From NCBI GenBank assembly GCA_002327865.1, contig DCUQ01000002.1, positions 1 to 13,581 on the forward strand: a stretch of 13,581 nt of DNA. The letters run 5' to 3'. The position numbers and the translations under genes are program-made. The notes under the pieces are model-generated. The model was not told the origin of the DNA. It saw only the letters and a list, made by a program, of their open reading frames with translations, and made no database searches. Every line of letters begins with the position of its first letter. The first letter of the stretch is position 1. The stretch is from Syntrophaceae bacterium UBA2210 (GTDB lineage Bacteria > Desulfobacterota > Syntrophia > Syntrophales > UBA2210). Of the stretch, positions 1-7,870 are shown piece after piece.

Positions 1-1
1 G

Positions 2-124
2 TATTTGAAGATAGGATATAACAGGGCTGCCCGTATTGTGGAAAGAATGGAGGCGGAAGGCGTTGTAGGCCCCTCGGACGGCGCCAAACCCCGCAAGATA
101 TTAGCAGGCAAACTTCCCCGATAA
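2..124 (+). CDS. ftsK: DNA translocase FtsK, C-terminal end (partial)
   Basis: The window opens inside a reading frame that ends with TAA at 122-124. Its last 40 residues include [20 protein letters not shown] and then a PSDGAKPR segment. This is the characteristic winged-helix gamma domain at the extreme C-terminus of FtsK/SpoIIIE translocases, which reads the orientation motifs that direct chromosome pumping at the division septum. Only this domain is visible; the ATPase motor and the membrane anchor would lie to the left of the window. The next gene, rimO, begins one base after this stop codon, so the two are probably co-transcribed. The assignment rests on the highly conserved gamma-domain sequence and is secure despite the short length. 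Confidence 0.93.
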   Translation, partial: YLKIGYNRAARIVERMEAEGVVGPSDGAKPRKILAGKLPR

Positions 125-125
125 A

Positions 126-1466
126 TTGAAAAAGAAAGTTCATATCATAAGCCTGGGATGTCCCAAAAATCTCATAGATTCGGAAGTAATGGCCGCGATT
201 CTGGCCGAAGGCGGTTATGAGATTGTTCCTCTTCCCGAAGACGCGGATATAATAATTATCAATACCTGCGCTTTTATCCTTCCAGCAAAGGAAGAATCGA
301 TCGACGAGATCTTCCGCATGGCGGAACTGAAGAAACATGGCATATGCCGGTATCTGATCGTTGCGGGCTGCCTGCCCCAGCGATACGGAGCCTTGCTCGG
401 GAAAGAGATGCCGGAAGTCGATCTGTTCCTGGGAACCGGCGAATTCTCCCGGATAGCCGATCTTGTCGAGTCCCTCTGCGAAGAAAGACCGTTGCAGCGT
501 TCTCTCATAGGAAAGCCCGATTTTCTCATGAGTGCTTCAAACCCGCGCTTGTTATCGACGCCGTCTCATACCGCTTATCTGAAAATCGCTGAGGGGTGTT
601 CCAATCACTGTTCATACTGCGTTATACCATTCGTCCGGGGGAAGTTCAGAAGCAGGCGGGTGGATGATATACTGAACGAGGCCGAAACGCTTGCACAGAG
701 AGGTGTCAGGGAACTGATCATAACCGCTCAGGAGACCACGCTTTACGGAAGCGACCTGGGCGGTAATGCACCCGGACTGAGTTTTCTTTTGAGGAAGCTC
801 GCCCGTACAGAAGGGATCAGATGGATCCGGCTGCTCTATACATATCCGGCGGATCTGGATGATGAACTGTTCCGGACCATTCGCGATGTCGAAAAGATAT
901 GCAACTATATCGACATTCCCGTACAACACATAGATGATGATATACTGACTTCGATGAACAGAAGAGGGGACAGCGGGCTTATAAGGCGTGTCATAGCGGA
1001 TGCCAGGAGGATTATTCCGGATGTCTCGCTGAGAACGTCTCTGATCGTTGGGTTTCCCGGGGAGACGAAGGAAAAATTCGAAAGACTTCTCGCGTTTGTA
1101 AAGAATACGCGATTCGATCATCTTGGGGTATTTACATATTCGCGGGAGGAAGGGACCAGGGCGGACACGCTATCCGGTCATCTTCCCGAGCGTGTTAAGA
1201 GGATCAGGAAAGATATCATCATGGAGGAACAGTCTTCGATCTCCCGTGAAATAAATCAATCACTGGTCGGTTCCATGATGGAAATAGTCCTGGAAGGTGA
1301 ATCGGATATTCCAGGGTACGATTATATCGGTAGAGCGAAAAGGCAGGCGCCCGACATAGACGGCATTACCTATGTAAAGGCGGCTCGGAAGGCGATCGGT
1401 GATATGGTGACGGGCAGGATAACTTCGACGGATGACTACGACCTGTTCGCTGAAGCCCTGGATTAA
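126..1466 (+). CDS. rimO: Ribosomal protein S12 methylthiotransferase RimO
   Basis: This radical-SAM enzyme adds a methylthio group to the conserved Asp of ribosomal protein S12 in the cytoplasm. The 446-residue length is normal for RimO. The N-terminal methylthiotransferase domain carries the three cluster cysteines C12 (in SLGCPKN), C48 (in NTCAF) and C82 (in AGCLPQRY). The radical-SAM cluster motif is C158-x3-C162-x2-C165 (in EGCSNHCSYC), followed by the typical VIPFVRGKFRSR. A TRAM-like RNA/protein-binding domain occupies roughly residues 380-446. The SLGCPKN and S12-type features favour RimO over the related tRNA enzyme MiaB. The start is TTG at 126, one base after the ftsK stop. No strong Shine-Dalgarno is visible, so initiation may depend on translational coupling to ftsK. 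No upstream in-frame alternative fits the family's N-terminus better. Confidence 0.95.
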   Translation: MKKKVHIISLGCPKNLIDSEVMAAILAEGGYEIVPLPEDADIIIINTCAFILPAKEESIDEIFRMAELKKHGICRYLIVAGCLPQRYGALLGKEMPEVDLFLGTGEFSRIADLVESLCEERPLQRSLIGKPDFLMSASNPRLLSTPSHTAYLKIAEGCSNHCSYCVIPFVRGKFRSRRVDDILNEAETLAQRGVRELIITAQETTLYGSDLGGNAPGLSFLLRKLARTEGIRWIRLLYTYPADLDDELFRTIRDVEKICNYIDIPVQHIDDDILTSMNRRGDSGLIRRVIADARRIIPDVSLRTSLIVGFPGETKEKFERLLAFVKNTRFDHLGVFTYSREEGTRADTLSGHLPERVKRIRKDIIMEEQSSISREINQSLVGSMMEIVLEGESDIPGYDYIGRAKRQAPDIDGITYVKAARKAIGDMVTGRITSTDDYDLFAEALD

Positions 1467-1552
1467 AACAGCAGCCGGGCAAAAGGGGTGTGTAAAGACA
1501 ACTGTCGACACTTGCCGCACGGATGATTTTCTTAAGGCAGGGGGAGAAGATC

Positions 1553-2926
1553 ATGATTGTGATGAAATTCGGGGGAACCTCCATCGAAGATGTTCCCTCT
1601 GTTGAGCGGGTTGTGAGAATAGTGGCTTCCCGGCTTGAAGAATGTCCGGTCGTGGTTAACTCCGCCATGGGCAAGACGACGCGGAACCTGCTGGAGATCG
1701 CAAGAGCCTCGGCGGATGGAATGGATGAAATGGCCCTCTCGCATCTGGATGAAATACGCGAATATCATGTCGATATGGCACGTGGGCTCATCAAAGATTT
1801 TGATAATAACGATGCCGGTACGATCCTTGAAGAATATTTCGAGGAGCTTCGTGAGCTTCTCGGAGGCATATCCATATTGCGCGAGCTTACGCCGCGCAAC
1901 CAGGACAGAATTCTTTCATACGGCGAGCTGGTGGCTACCACGATAATCGCCTGTGCTCTTCGGGAATATGGCATCAACGCCCGATGGCTTGACGCACGGG
2001 ATTTGATTATTACGAATGAAGCGTTTACCATGGCAACGCCGTTGAACGATATTACCTTCCGGGGTATCCGGAAGAAAGTGCGCCCGCTGGTATCATCAGG
2101 ATATGTCCCTGTTATACAAGGATTTATCGGTTCCACCCGGAGCGGTACTACTACCACGCTGGGCTTTGAAGGGTCTGATTTTACCGCGGCTCTCGTGGGG
2201 GCGGCACTCGATGTTTCCGGCATACAGATATGGAAGGATGTTAATGGTATCATGACGGCGGACCCGCGCGTTTTCGCTGGTGCACGCACCGTCAGGGACA
2301 TTTCATTCGACGAGGCGTCGGAACTCACCTTCTCCGGCGCCAAGGTTCTTCACCCCGGTACGATCGAGCCTGCGCGCCGGAAGAACATACCGGTCAATAT
2401 TTATAACTCAAGACATCCGGACGCTGGAGGAACTACAATAACAGCGCACGCGAAGACGTGTGACGGTATCGTAAAGTCGATCGCGTACAATATGCCTGTA
2501 AGTATCGTTAATATCGTCCCTGCTTCTCATGCCGATCCGGCCGGTTTTCTGAGATCGGTTTTTGATGTTCTTGAAAGGAAAAGTATTATGCCTTGTGCGA
2601 TTGCAAGTACCGTTACCGGGGCGGCAATAGCGGTAGGCGCTTCGGGGGAAATGGATCATGTCGCGGATGAAATGGGACATTTCGGCAGCGTAAGTGTTGT
2701 CGATGGAAAAGCCACCGTTTCGCTGGTTGGTGAAAACATCCGCACCACCGGTGGTTTTGCGCCGCTTGTATTCCGGAACCTTGAAGATATAGATATCTAC
2801 ATGGTCTCGCAGGGAGCTTCACCGATCAGCCTGACCTTTGTAGTAAACACCGAGGATGTTCCTATGGTTATTGCAAGGTTGCACGGGGTATTCTTTAAAG
2901 ATCCCGATCCGGATATGCCAGATTGA
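1553..2926 (+). CDS. lysC: Aspartate kinase (monofunctional, LysC-type)
   Basis: This enzyme phosphorylates aspartate to 4-aspartyl phosphate, the first step towards lysine, threonine, methionine and diaminopimelate. The kinase domain opens with KFGGTS (residues 5-10). Other hallmarks are SYGE near residue 122, the nucleotide-binding TTTLGFEGSDFTA stretch near 200-212, and the DVNGIMTADPR segment near 229-239. The C-terminal ~160 residues have the length and pattern of tandem ACT regulatory domains, which suggests feedback control by an amino acid; which one cannot be read from sequence. The 457-residue length matches the E. coli LysC group. An ATG at 1523 would add 10 residues, but 1553 is preferred because a GGGGAGA Shine-Dalgarno (1540-1547 region) sits just before it and KFGGTS then lies at the usual distance from the N-terminus. 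There is no homoserine dehydrogenase domain. The gene ends 7 bp from the convergent methyltransferase gene. Confidence 0.93.
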   Translation: MIVMKFGGTSIEDVPSVERVVRIVASRLEECPVVVNSAMGKTTRNLLEIARASADGMDEMALSHLDEIREYHVDMARGLIKDFDNNDAGTILEEYFEELRELLGGISILRELTPRNQDRILSYGELVATTIIACALREYGINARWLDARDLIITNEAFTMATPLNDITFRGIRKKVRPLVSSGYVPVIQGFIGSTRSGTTTTLGFEGSDFTAALVGAALDVSGIQIWKDVNGIMTADPRVFAGARTVRDISFDEASELTFSGAKVLHPGTIEPARRKNIPVNIYNSRHPDAGGTTITAHAKTCDGIVKSIAYNMPVSIVNIVPASHADPAGFLRSVFDVLERKSIMPCAIASTVTGAAIAVGASGEMDHVADEMGHFGSVSVVDGKATVSLVGENIRTTGGFAPLVFRNLEDIDIYMVSQGASPISLTFVVNTEDVPMVIARLHGVFFKDPDPDMPD

Positions 2927-2933
2927 CCGGTAT

Positions 2934-3650
2934 TCATGCCCCGGCGGCGCCCTTCTCCAGGAGATAGATGTGTGCGATTCCGAAAAGCAGGGGAGATGAT
3001 CGTATGACTTTAAATCCGCTTTTTTCCATCAATAATTCAAGTTCGCGGGGAGGGGGGAATCCTATCACCGAATCACGCAGATAACGGTAGGCCTTAAAAT
3101 CTCCCGATACGATTCCGCCGATAACAGGTATCATTACCTTGAAATAGGCAAGGTAGACCCACCTCCAGGGGACGCTTGGAGGTACCGATAGTTCGAGTAC
3201 CGCTGTTTTCCCCCCGTCTTTGAGAACTCTGTAAACCTCGCCCAGGAATTTGGGAAGATCCGGCATGTTCCTGATTCCGAAGGCTGTCATCGCGCAATTA
3301 AAGGTTTCTTTCGGGAAAGGCATGGCTAGTGCGTCTCCCGCGGTTATGAGAAAACGTCCGCAGGCGCTCTTCCCCTTTTTTTGAGCGGCAATGGCGAGCA
3401 TTTTGCGCGATATGTCTATGCCGGTTACCGTACATCCTGCTGTTCTGCAGGCTCGGATTGCCATATCGCCGGTACCGGTTGCTATATCGAGCACTCTGTC
3501 ATCTTTCCCGATGTTCAGGGAAGAAATTACGGTCTTTCTCCACTGCTCATCCATGGAGAATGAAAGTGTGAAGTTGAGCAGGTCGTAGGCGGAAGCTATC
3601 CGGTCGAACATGGAAGCCATAATCGCCGGTGATTTGTCGATATGAATCAT
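2934..3650 (-). CDS. ubiE: Demethylmenaquinone / 2-polyprenylbenzoquinol methyltransferase (UbiE/MenG)
   Basis: This is a SAM-dependent C-methyltransferase of respiratory quinone biosynthesis. In an anaerobe the likely reaction is demethylmenaquinone to menaquinone (MenG activity), but the family also does the ubiquinone step and sequence alone does not separate them. Family signatures are FDRIASAYDLLNFTLS (residues 15-30), SAM motif I VLDIATGTGD (53-62), GDALAMPFP (105-113), FGIRNMPD (124-131), RVLKDGGKTAVLELS (141-155) and YRYLRDSVIGFP (188-199). The 238-residue length is normal. It lies 35 bp downstream of the aminotransferase on the same strand, so the two probably share a transcript. The upstream site is only a weak GGA-type Shine-Dalgarno. 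No other quinone gene is in the window. Confidence 0.93.
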   Translation of the reverse strand: MIHIDKSPAIMASMFDRIASAYDLLNFTLSFSMDEQWRKTVISSLNIGKDDRVLDIATGTGDMAIRACRTAGCTVTGIDISRKMLAIAAQKKGKSACGRFLITAGDALAMPFPKETFNCAMTAFGIRNMPDLPKFLGEVYRVLKDGGKTAVLELSVPPSVPWRWVYLAYFKVMIPVIGGIVSGDFKAYRYLRDSVIGFPPPRELELLMEKSGFKVIRSSPLLFGIAHIYLLEKGAAGA

Positions 3651-3685
3651 TTTTTCCGTGTTTTTTCCGGAGAAAATCGATGTTG

Positions 3686-4990
3686 CTACTTTGAAGAATC
3701 TATGTATTCAACAATTTTTTCCGCTAATGTATTTACCGTTCTCTCGAATTTTTCTTCATCTTTTTCCAGCAGCGTCAGCCGGAACCCCGGCAGCGAAGTG
3801 AAGAATGACGTCAATGGAACCACGCATATCCCGGTAGCCGCAAGAAGATAATAGACAAAGCGTTTATCGTTTTCTATGCGGGCGCTCGTTATTCCTTCCA
3901 CATATGTTTTTATGGGAGCCTTTTTTATATGCAATTTCTGTTTGTCGTTGAGTACCGCCTCGTTAAAGACGATCGTCATGTAAAAGGCGCCGTTCGATCT
4001 GTTCACCACAATGTACGGAACATCTTTAAGGATGTTGTACGCAATATTGGAAAGTCTTTCGTAATGTTTAACCCTGCTGTCCAGGTACTTCTGGTATTCG
4101 GGATGACTCATAATTCTCGGAATAGACATCTGGGGCAGGGTAGTCGAGCAGACCTCGGCCATTTTTTGTATTAATATGGCACTGATATATCTCGCGAAGG
4201 TTTCGTCCTTGTCGGCATTGTATACCTCTATCCATCCGCATCGCGCTCCGGGCCAGGGAAACTCCTTTGAGATGCCTTTCATACTGATGGCTGGAACATT
4301 CCCGACGATGTCCGAAAGTGGGACTGTCTTGCAGCCGTTATACAGCAGATTTCGGTAAGTCTCGTCGAAAACAAGAAAAAGATCGTAATCTTCCGCGATT
4401 TTTACAATTTTCCTGAGGCTGTCCTCCGGATAGACAAACCCGGTCGGATTATCGGGGTTTATGACGAGGGCGCCGACGATCGTATTGTGACTTTTTACCT
4501 TTCGTTCAAGTTCCGCTATATCAGGATGCCAATTATGGTAAGGGTTCATCCTGTATGTATTCGGCGGGAATGAGGCATGATGAATCTCCGCGAGGAAATG
4601 TGTGGAGTACGTCGGCTCCGGCATTATGATGCGGGCATCGATTCTTATGGAGCTGTACGCTCGCGCAATAGCATCGCCCAGCCCGTTGAAAAAAATAATG
4701 TCATCTCTGGTTATCTGATATTTTCCCCGTTTGTTTACCTCTTCCGCTAGGAATTCCCTGGTCTTTTCAATGCCCTTGGTAGGGGAATAGGCGTATGCCA
4801 TATCCTCTTTCATGATATCCGTCAGGACATCCTTCATCCATTCGGGAATTTTTTCCCCTTTCATCACGGGGTCCCCGATATTTTCCCAGGTGATATCTAC
4901 TCCGTATTCCTTCAGCTTTTCCGCAATATTGACTATATTGCGTATCTCGTACGCTATTCCGGTCCCGCTTTTTGCTATGTCGAATCTCAT
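3686..4990 (-). CDS. PLP-dependent aminotransferase, class I/II (fold type I)
   Basis: A cytoplasmic transaminase of the aspartate aminotransferase fold. Visible active-site features, in order: the ligand loop YAYSPTKGIEKTREFLAEE (from residue 66), NPDNPTG (178-184), the pyridine-ring Asp in VFDETYR (D209, with Y212), the Schiff-base lysine K242 in GISKEFPWPGARCGW, and R250 eight residues later, matching the phosphate-binding Arg of the family. A C-terminal FRLTLL supplies the likely carboxylate-binding Arg. The 434-residue length is somewhat above the ~400 of AspC/AlaT enzymes. The segment after the lysine (EFPWPGARCGW) differs from the common TYAMTGWRIG form, so this belongs to a distinct subgroup and the amino-donor specificity cannot be stated. 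The start at 4990 has a GAGG-type ribosome site a few bases upstream. It leads a two-gene unit with the UbiE/MenG gene. Confidence 0.85.
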   Translation of the reverse strand: MRFDIAKSGTGIAYEIRNIVNIAEKLKEYGVDITWENIGDPVMKGEKIPEWMKDVLTDIMKEDMAYAYSPTKGIEKTREFLAEEVNKRGKYQITRDDIIFFNGLGDAIARAYSSIRIDARIIMPEPTYSTHFLAEIHHASFPPNTYRMNPYHNWHPDIAELERKVKSHNTIVGALVINPDNPTGFVYPEDSLRKIVKIAEDYDLFLVFDETYRNLLYNGCKTVPLSDIVGNVPAISMKGISKEFPWPGARCGWIEVYNADKDETFARYISAILIQKMAEVCSTTLPQMSIPRIMSHPEYQKYLDSRVKHYERLSNIAYNILKDVPYIVVNRSNGAFYMTIVFNEAVLNDKQKLHIKKAPIKTYVEGITSARIENDKRFVYYLLAATGICVVPLTSFFTSLPGFRLTLLEKDEEKFERTVNTLAEKIVEYIDSSK

Positions 4991-5022
4991 GGCCGCCTCT
5001 ATTTTAAAAATATCGAAACACT

Positions 5023-5051
5023 GTAATATAAATAATAAGAAAATTCTACAA
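5023..5051 (-). promoter_or_regulatory. Candidate sigma-70 promoter for the aminotransferase-ubiE unit
   Basis: Read on the minus strand there is a TTGTAG box (5051-5046), a 17-bp AT-rich spacer and a TATTAC box (5028-5023), about 35 bp upstream of the aminotransferase ATG. The surroundings are markedly AT-rich compared with the coding DNA. Box matches are partial, so this is a pattern-based prediction only. Confidence 0.4.
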
Positions 5052-5116
5052 ATAATTTACATATTCGGATTAAGGCGAACATCGGCATCGGGAAGAAAGC
5101 GGCGGGCAAGTTTTCC

Positions 5117-5144
5117 TTGACTTATACCTGTTTTACTCTATACA
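5117..5144 (+). promoter_or_regulatory. Candidate sigma-70 promoter for the AOR-ferredoxin unit
   Basis: A TTGACT box (5117-5122) is followed after 16 bp by TATACA (5139-5144), close to the TTGACA/TATAAT consensus. It lies in the divergent region, about 95 bp upstream of the AOR start codon, and implies a leader of roughly 90 nt. No recognised riboswitch or clear operator was seen in that leader. Confidence 0.5.
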
Positions 5145-5240
5145 CCTTTAATTTACATGATTGAAGAAGATGCAGACGCTGCGACAAGTTCGCTGTATTT
5201 TTAGCTTACCCCGTGCTGTGCCACTCGTAAGGAGAGATGT

Positions 5241-7196
5241 ATGGGCAAGGGATACATGGGCAAGATCTTGATGGTCGACCTGACCATGGGAACTCTACAA
5301 GAGGAAGCAATACCCGACGATGTGTATGAAAAATATCTCTCAGGTATAGGGCTTGCCGCTTACCTTCTTTACAACAGGATTCCCGCGGATGCTGATCCAC
5401 TTGGTCCGGATAACATTCTGGGTTTTATGTCCGGCCTGCTGACCGGGACGGGCAGTTTTTTTTCGGGCAGATGGATGGTTGTCGGTAAATCTCCTCTAAC
5501 CGGTGGCTGGGGTGACGCTAACTGCGGCGGCAATTTTTCGCCCGCAATAAAAAGATGCGGATATGACGGTATATTCTTCAGGGGAATAAGCGAAAAACCG
5601 GTGTATCTTCACATGAGGAAAGGAAACGTCCGGATTCGCGATGCTTCTCATATATGGGGCAGAGATACGGTAGAAGCCGAGGAGTTTCTAACCCGCGAGC
5701 ACGGGCAACGTTCACGTATAGCCTTGATCGGCCCGGCCGGCGAAAAACTGTCTCTGATATCAGGCATATCAAATGACGGGGGGAGAATGGCCGCCAGATC
5801 GGGCCTCGGCGCCGTTATGGGCTCTAAGAAACTCAAGGCCGTTGTCCTCGACGGGGCAAAACGAATCCCCGTCCATAATAGAGAGAGGATAAAGAAGCTG
5901 AGCCGGAAGTGTAATAAATGGGTTCAATTCCAGCCGCCCTTCCTCACAGGCCGATTAATGCCGTACCTCGGAGCCCTTTTGAGAATGCTTCCCATAGATA
6001 TTGTGATGGATGGCATGCTCTGGAAAATCATTATTAGAAAATGGGGCACTGGCGGTCTCAATCAGGCCGCCATACAGTGGGGTGTGCTATCCGTCAAGAA
6101 TTGGAAGGGCAGCCACGTTGATTTTGATATAAAAAAATCCTCGAATACCAATCCGGATTTTATAAAGGATCTTGAAACGATTAAATATCATTGCTATGCC
6201 TGTCCTCTGGGCTGCGGAGGGATCTGCTCGATGGATGGGGCGTACACCGAGACCCACAAGCCCGAGTTGGAGACCACCGTGGCCTTCGGCGGACTTCTGC
6301 TGAACGAAGATGTGGAGGCCATTTTTTACATTAATGAACTGTTGAACAGGGCCGGAATGGATAGCCTGTCTGCGGCTGGAACCGTTGCTTTTGCCATGGA
6401 GTGTTACGAAAAGGGGCTGCTGACAAAAGGGGATACGGAGGGGCTGGAGCTGACATGGGGGAATGCAAAGGCTGTCATTGAACTTGTTCGTAAAATGATA
6501 GGGCGCGAGGGGATCGGTGATCTCCTGGCCGACGGGTCCCGGAAAGCCGCCGAGTGCATAGGGGGGAACTCGATGGAATTCGCCATTCAGGCGGGGGGGC
6601 AGGAACCTTCCATGTGGGATGGTCGGTGGGATTCTGGATTTGCCCTGCATTACAGCGTTGAACCGACGCCCGGTAGGCATTCTACGGGATCGGATCTGTG
6701 GTATGGCATGTTCAGGCTCTGGAAAAGGGTAAAGGGTGTGCCGAAATTCGGGCTGCTTCGTTTCAAGAGCAGCAAATATAAAACCGGTGAACAAAGGGCG
6801 GCAATCGGGGCCGCTTCCAGCAAATTTCTCAATGTGATAAATGGTGCCGGCCTCTGCTTCTTCGGTTCTTTTCTGGGCGCGGACAGGATGCCGACCTTCG
6901 ACTGGATAAACGCGGCGACAGGGTGGAACCGTACACCTGAAGAGTACATGGAAATTGGCGAGCGCATACAGACACTGAGGCAGGCATTTAATATAAAACA
7001 TGGTATAGAACCTAAAGATTTCAAGATAAGTGATCGTGCCGTCGGAAGACCTCCTTTGTCTGCAGGTGCGAATAAGGGCCGAACCGTGGATATAGATGCG
7101 ATGATGGAGGGATATTGGGCGCAATTCGGATGGGATGCCAAAACAGGCAAACCGGGCGAGGAATGCATGAAGCGGCTTGGCATTCGAGCGCGATGA
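5241..7196 (+). CDS. Aldehyde:ferredoxin oxidoreductase (AOR) family tungsten/molybdenum enzyme
   Basis: AOR-family enzymes carry a bis-pterin tungsten (or molybdenum) centre plus one [4Fe-4S] cluster and typically interconvert aldehydes and carboxylates with ferredoxin. The 651-residue length fits the family. The N-terminal domain shows the usual SPLTGGWGDANCGGNFSPA region (about 84-102) and the RSGLGAVMGSKKLKA motif (186-200). Cluster cysteines are C318-x2-C321-x3-C325, with the fourth at C539 in the GAGLC motif. A YSVEPTPGRHSTG segment (471-483) supplies H480, probably the active-site His. The two pterin-contacting DxxGL(D/C) motifs read NRAGMD (369-374) and NGAGLC (534-539), with Asn in place of Asp in both. 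A strong AAGGAG site lies 6 bp before the ATG. Size and the adjacent ferredoxin resemble both AOR/ferredoxin pairs and the BamB/BamC pair of class II benzoyl-CoA reductase; without other bam genes in view, the substrate is open. Confidence 0.88.
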   Translation: MGKGYMGKILMVDLTMGTLQEEAIPDDVYEKYLSGIGLAAYLLYNRIPADADPLGPDNILGFMSGLLTGTGSFFSGRWMVVGKSPLTGGWGDANCGGNFSPAIKRCGYDGIFFRGISEKPVYLHMRKGNVRIRDASHIWGRDTVEAEEFLTREHGQRSRIALIGPAGEKLSLISGISNDGGRMAARSGLGAVMGSKKLKAVVLDGAKRIPVHNRERIKKLSRKCNKWVQFQPPFLTGRLMPYLGALLRMLPIDIVMDGMLWKIIIRKWGTGGLNQAAIQWGVLSVKNWKGSHVDFDIKKSSNTNPDFIKDLETIKYHCYACPLGCGGICSMDGAYTETHKPELETTVAFGGLLLNEDVEAIFYINELLNRAGMDSLSAAGTVAFAMECYEKGLLTKGDTEGLELTWGNAKAVIELVRKMIGREGIGDLLADGSRKAAECIGGNSMEFAIQAGGQEPSMWDGRWDSGFALHYSVEPTPGRHSTGSDLWYGMFRLWKRVKGVPKFGLLRFKSSKYKTGEQRAAIGAASSKFLNVINGAGLCFFGSFLGADRMPTFDWINAATGWNRTPEEYMEIGERIQTLRQAFNIKHGIEPKDFKISDRAVGRPPLSAGANKGRTVDIDAMMEGYWAQFGWDAKTGKPGEECMKRLGIRAR

Positions 7197-7217
7197 TACG
7201 CGACATGGAGAGAAGAG

Positions 7218-7643
7218 ATGTCATACAGAATAATCGATGTGTGTAACGGCTGTGGCGCGTGTAAAAAGATATGTCCCGTAAATGCTGTGTCAGGAGAAAA
7301 AAAGGAACTTCACCTGATAGACGATACACTCTGCATAGAATGCGGGGCGTGCGGCAGGGTATGCCCTAAGGGAGCGGTAACGGACGGCTTCGGCATTGTG
7401 TCTGAAATGATAAAACGTTCCCGGTGGAAGAAGCCGGTTTTTAACCGTAAGAAATGCACATCATGTATCATATGCATAGACGCGTGCCCCGTGGGATGTC
7501 TCTCGATGTCTGAGGCAGTGCCCCGCGATCCGCACGGTTATCCCCGTCTGGACGTGGAAAAGGCCTGTATCGGATGTGGCTTTTGTGCTTTTGAATGTCC
7601 CGTGGATGCAATTACCATGGAGGTGCCGCGGACGGAACCCTAG
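7218..7643 (+). CDS. Ferredoxin-like protein with four [4Fe-4S] clusters
   Basis: A 141-residue cytoplasmic electron carrier, or electron-transfer subunit, of the oxidoreductase encoded 21 bp upstream. It has four complete CxxCxxCxxxCP motifs: C9-C12-C15-C19, C39-C42-C45-C49, C80-C83-C86-C90 and C117-C120-C123-C127. They are arranged as two bacterial 2[4Fe-4S] ferredoxin modules joined by a basic linker (about residues 62-79, with KRSRWKK). No signal peptide or transmembrane segment is present. A GGAGAG site precedes the ATG at a suitable distance. The tight spacing and the following terminator indicate a bicistronic AOR-ferredoxin unit. Polyferredoxin partners of this kind are known for AOR-family complexes, where they wire the active subunit to ferredoxin or to a larger oxidoreductase; the downstream acceptor is not encoded here. 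Confidence 0.9.
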   Translation: MSYRIIDVCNGCGACKKICPVNAVSGEKKELHLIDDTLCIECGACGRVCPKGAVTDGFGIVSEMIKRSRWKKPVFNRKKCTSCIICIDACPVGCLSMSEAVPRDPHGYPRLDVEKACIGCGFCAFECPVDAITMEVPRTEP

Positions 7644-7728
7644 CTTTTTATTCCGGCTATTGCGTACTTCAAGAGATGCTGATCACGTCATGAAATCGAA
7701 ACACCCGAAAATAATTGCGAGAAACCGG

Positions 7729-7770
7729 AGAGAGATTAAAAGAACGATCTTTGATCTCTCTGTGTTTTTT
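7729..7770 (+). terminator. Rho-independent terminator after the AOR-ferredoxin unit
   Basis: A perfect 8-bp stem pairs AGAGAGAT (7729-7736) with ATCTCTCT (7754-7761). It is extended inside by an AAAGA/TCTTT stem closed by an ACGA loop, and is followed by a T-rich run (TGTGTTTTTT to 7770). It lies 86 bp after the ferredoxin stop and separates that transcript from the SCP2-like/ADH genes. Confidence 0.8.
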
Positions 7771-7870
7771 CCCGGGGTTTTATGGTTTAGTGACAGTGTA
7801 TCTTTATTGTAACCGTTTTACGGGGTGAAACACAGTTTTCTTGCACCATACAACCGGAGAGGGGAAGATC

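Noticed and set aside
1523..1552. Upstream ATG for the aspartate kinase
   Set aside because: The 10 extra residues would be encoded by the Shine-Dalgarno region of the better start at 1553.
5181..5197. Small GCGA/TCGC hairpin followed by a T-run in the AOR leader, possible attenuator
   Set aside because: The stem is only 4 bp and lies where a weak hairpin can arise by chance; no leader peptide or riboswitch pattern accompanies it.
6087..7124. Long open frame (345 codons) on the minus strand inside the AOR gene
   Set aside because: It is antisense to a well-supported AOR-family coding region, has no recognisable domain and composition typical of a shadow frame.
7576..7812. 78-codon frame overlapping the ferredoxin 3' end and the terminator
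   Set aside because: It overlaps the ferredoxin in another frame, runs through the terminator hairpin and lacks a ribosome site.
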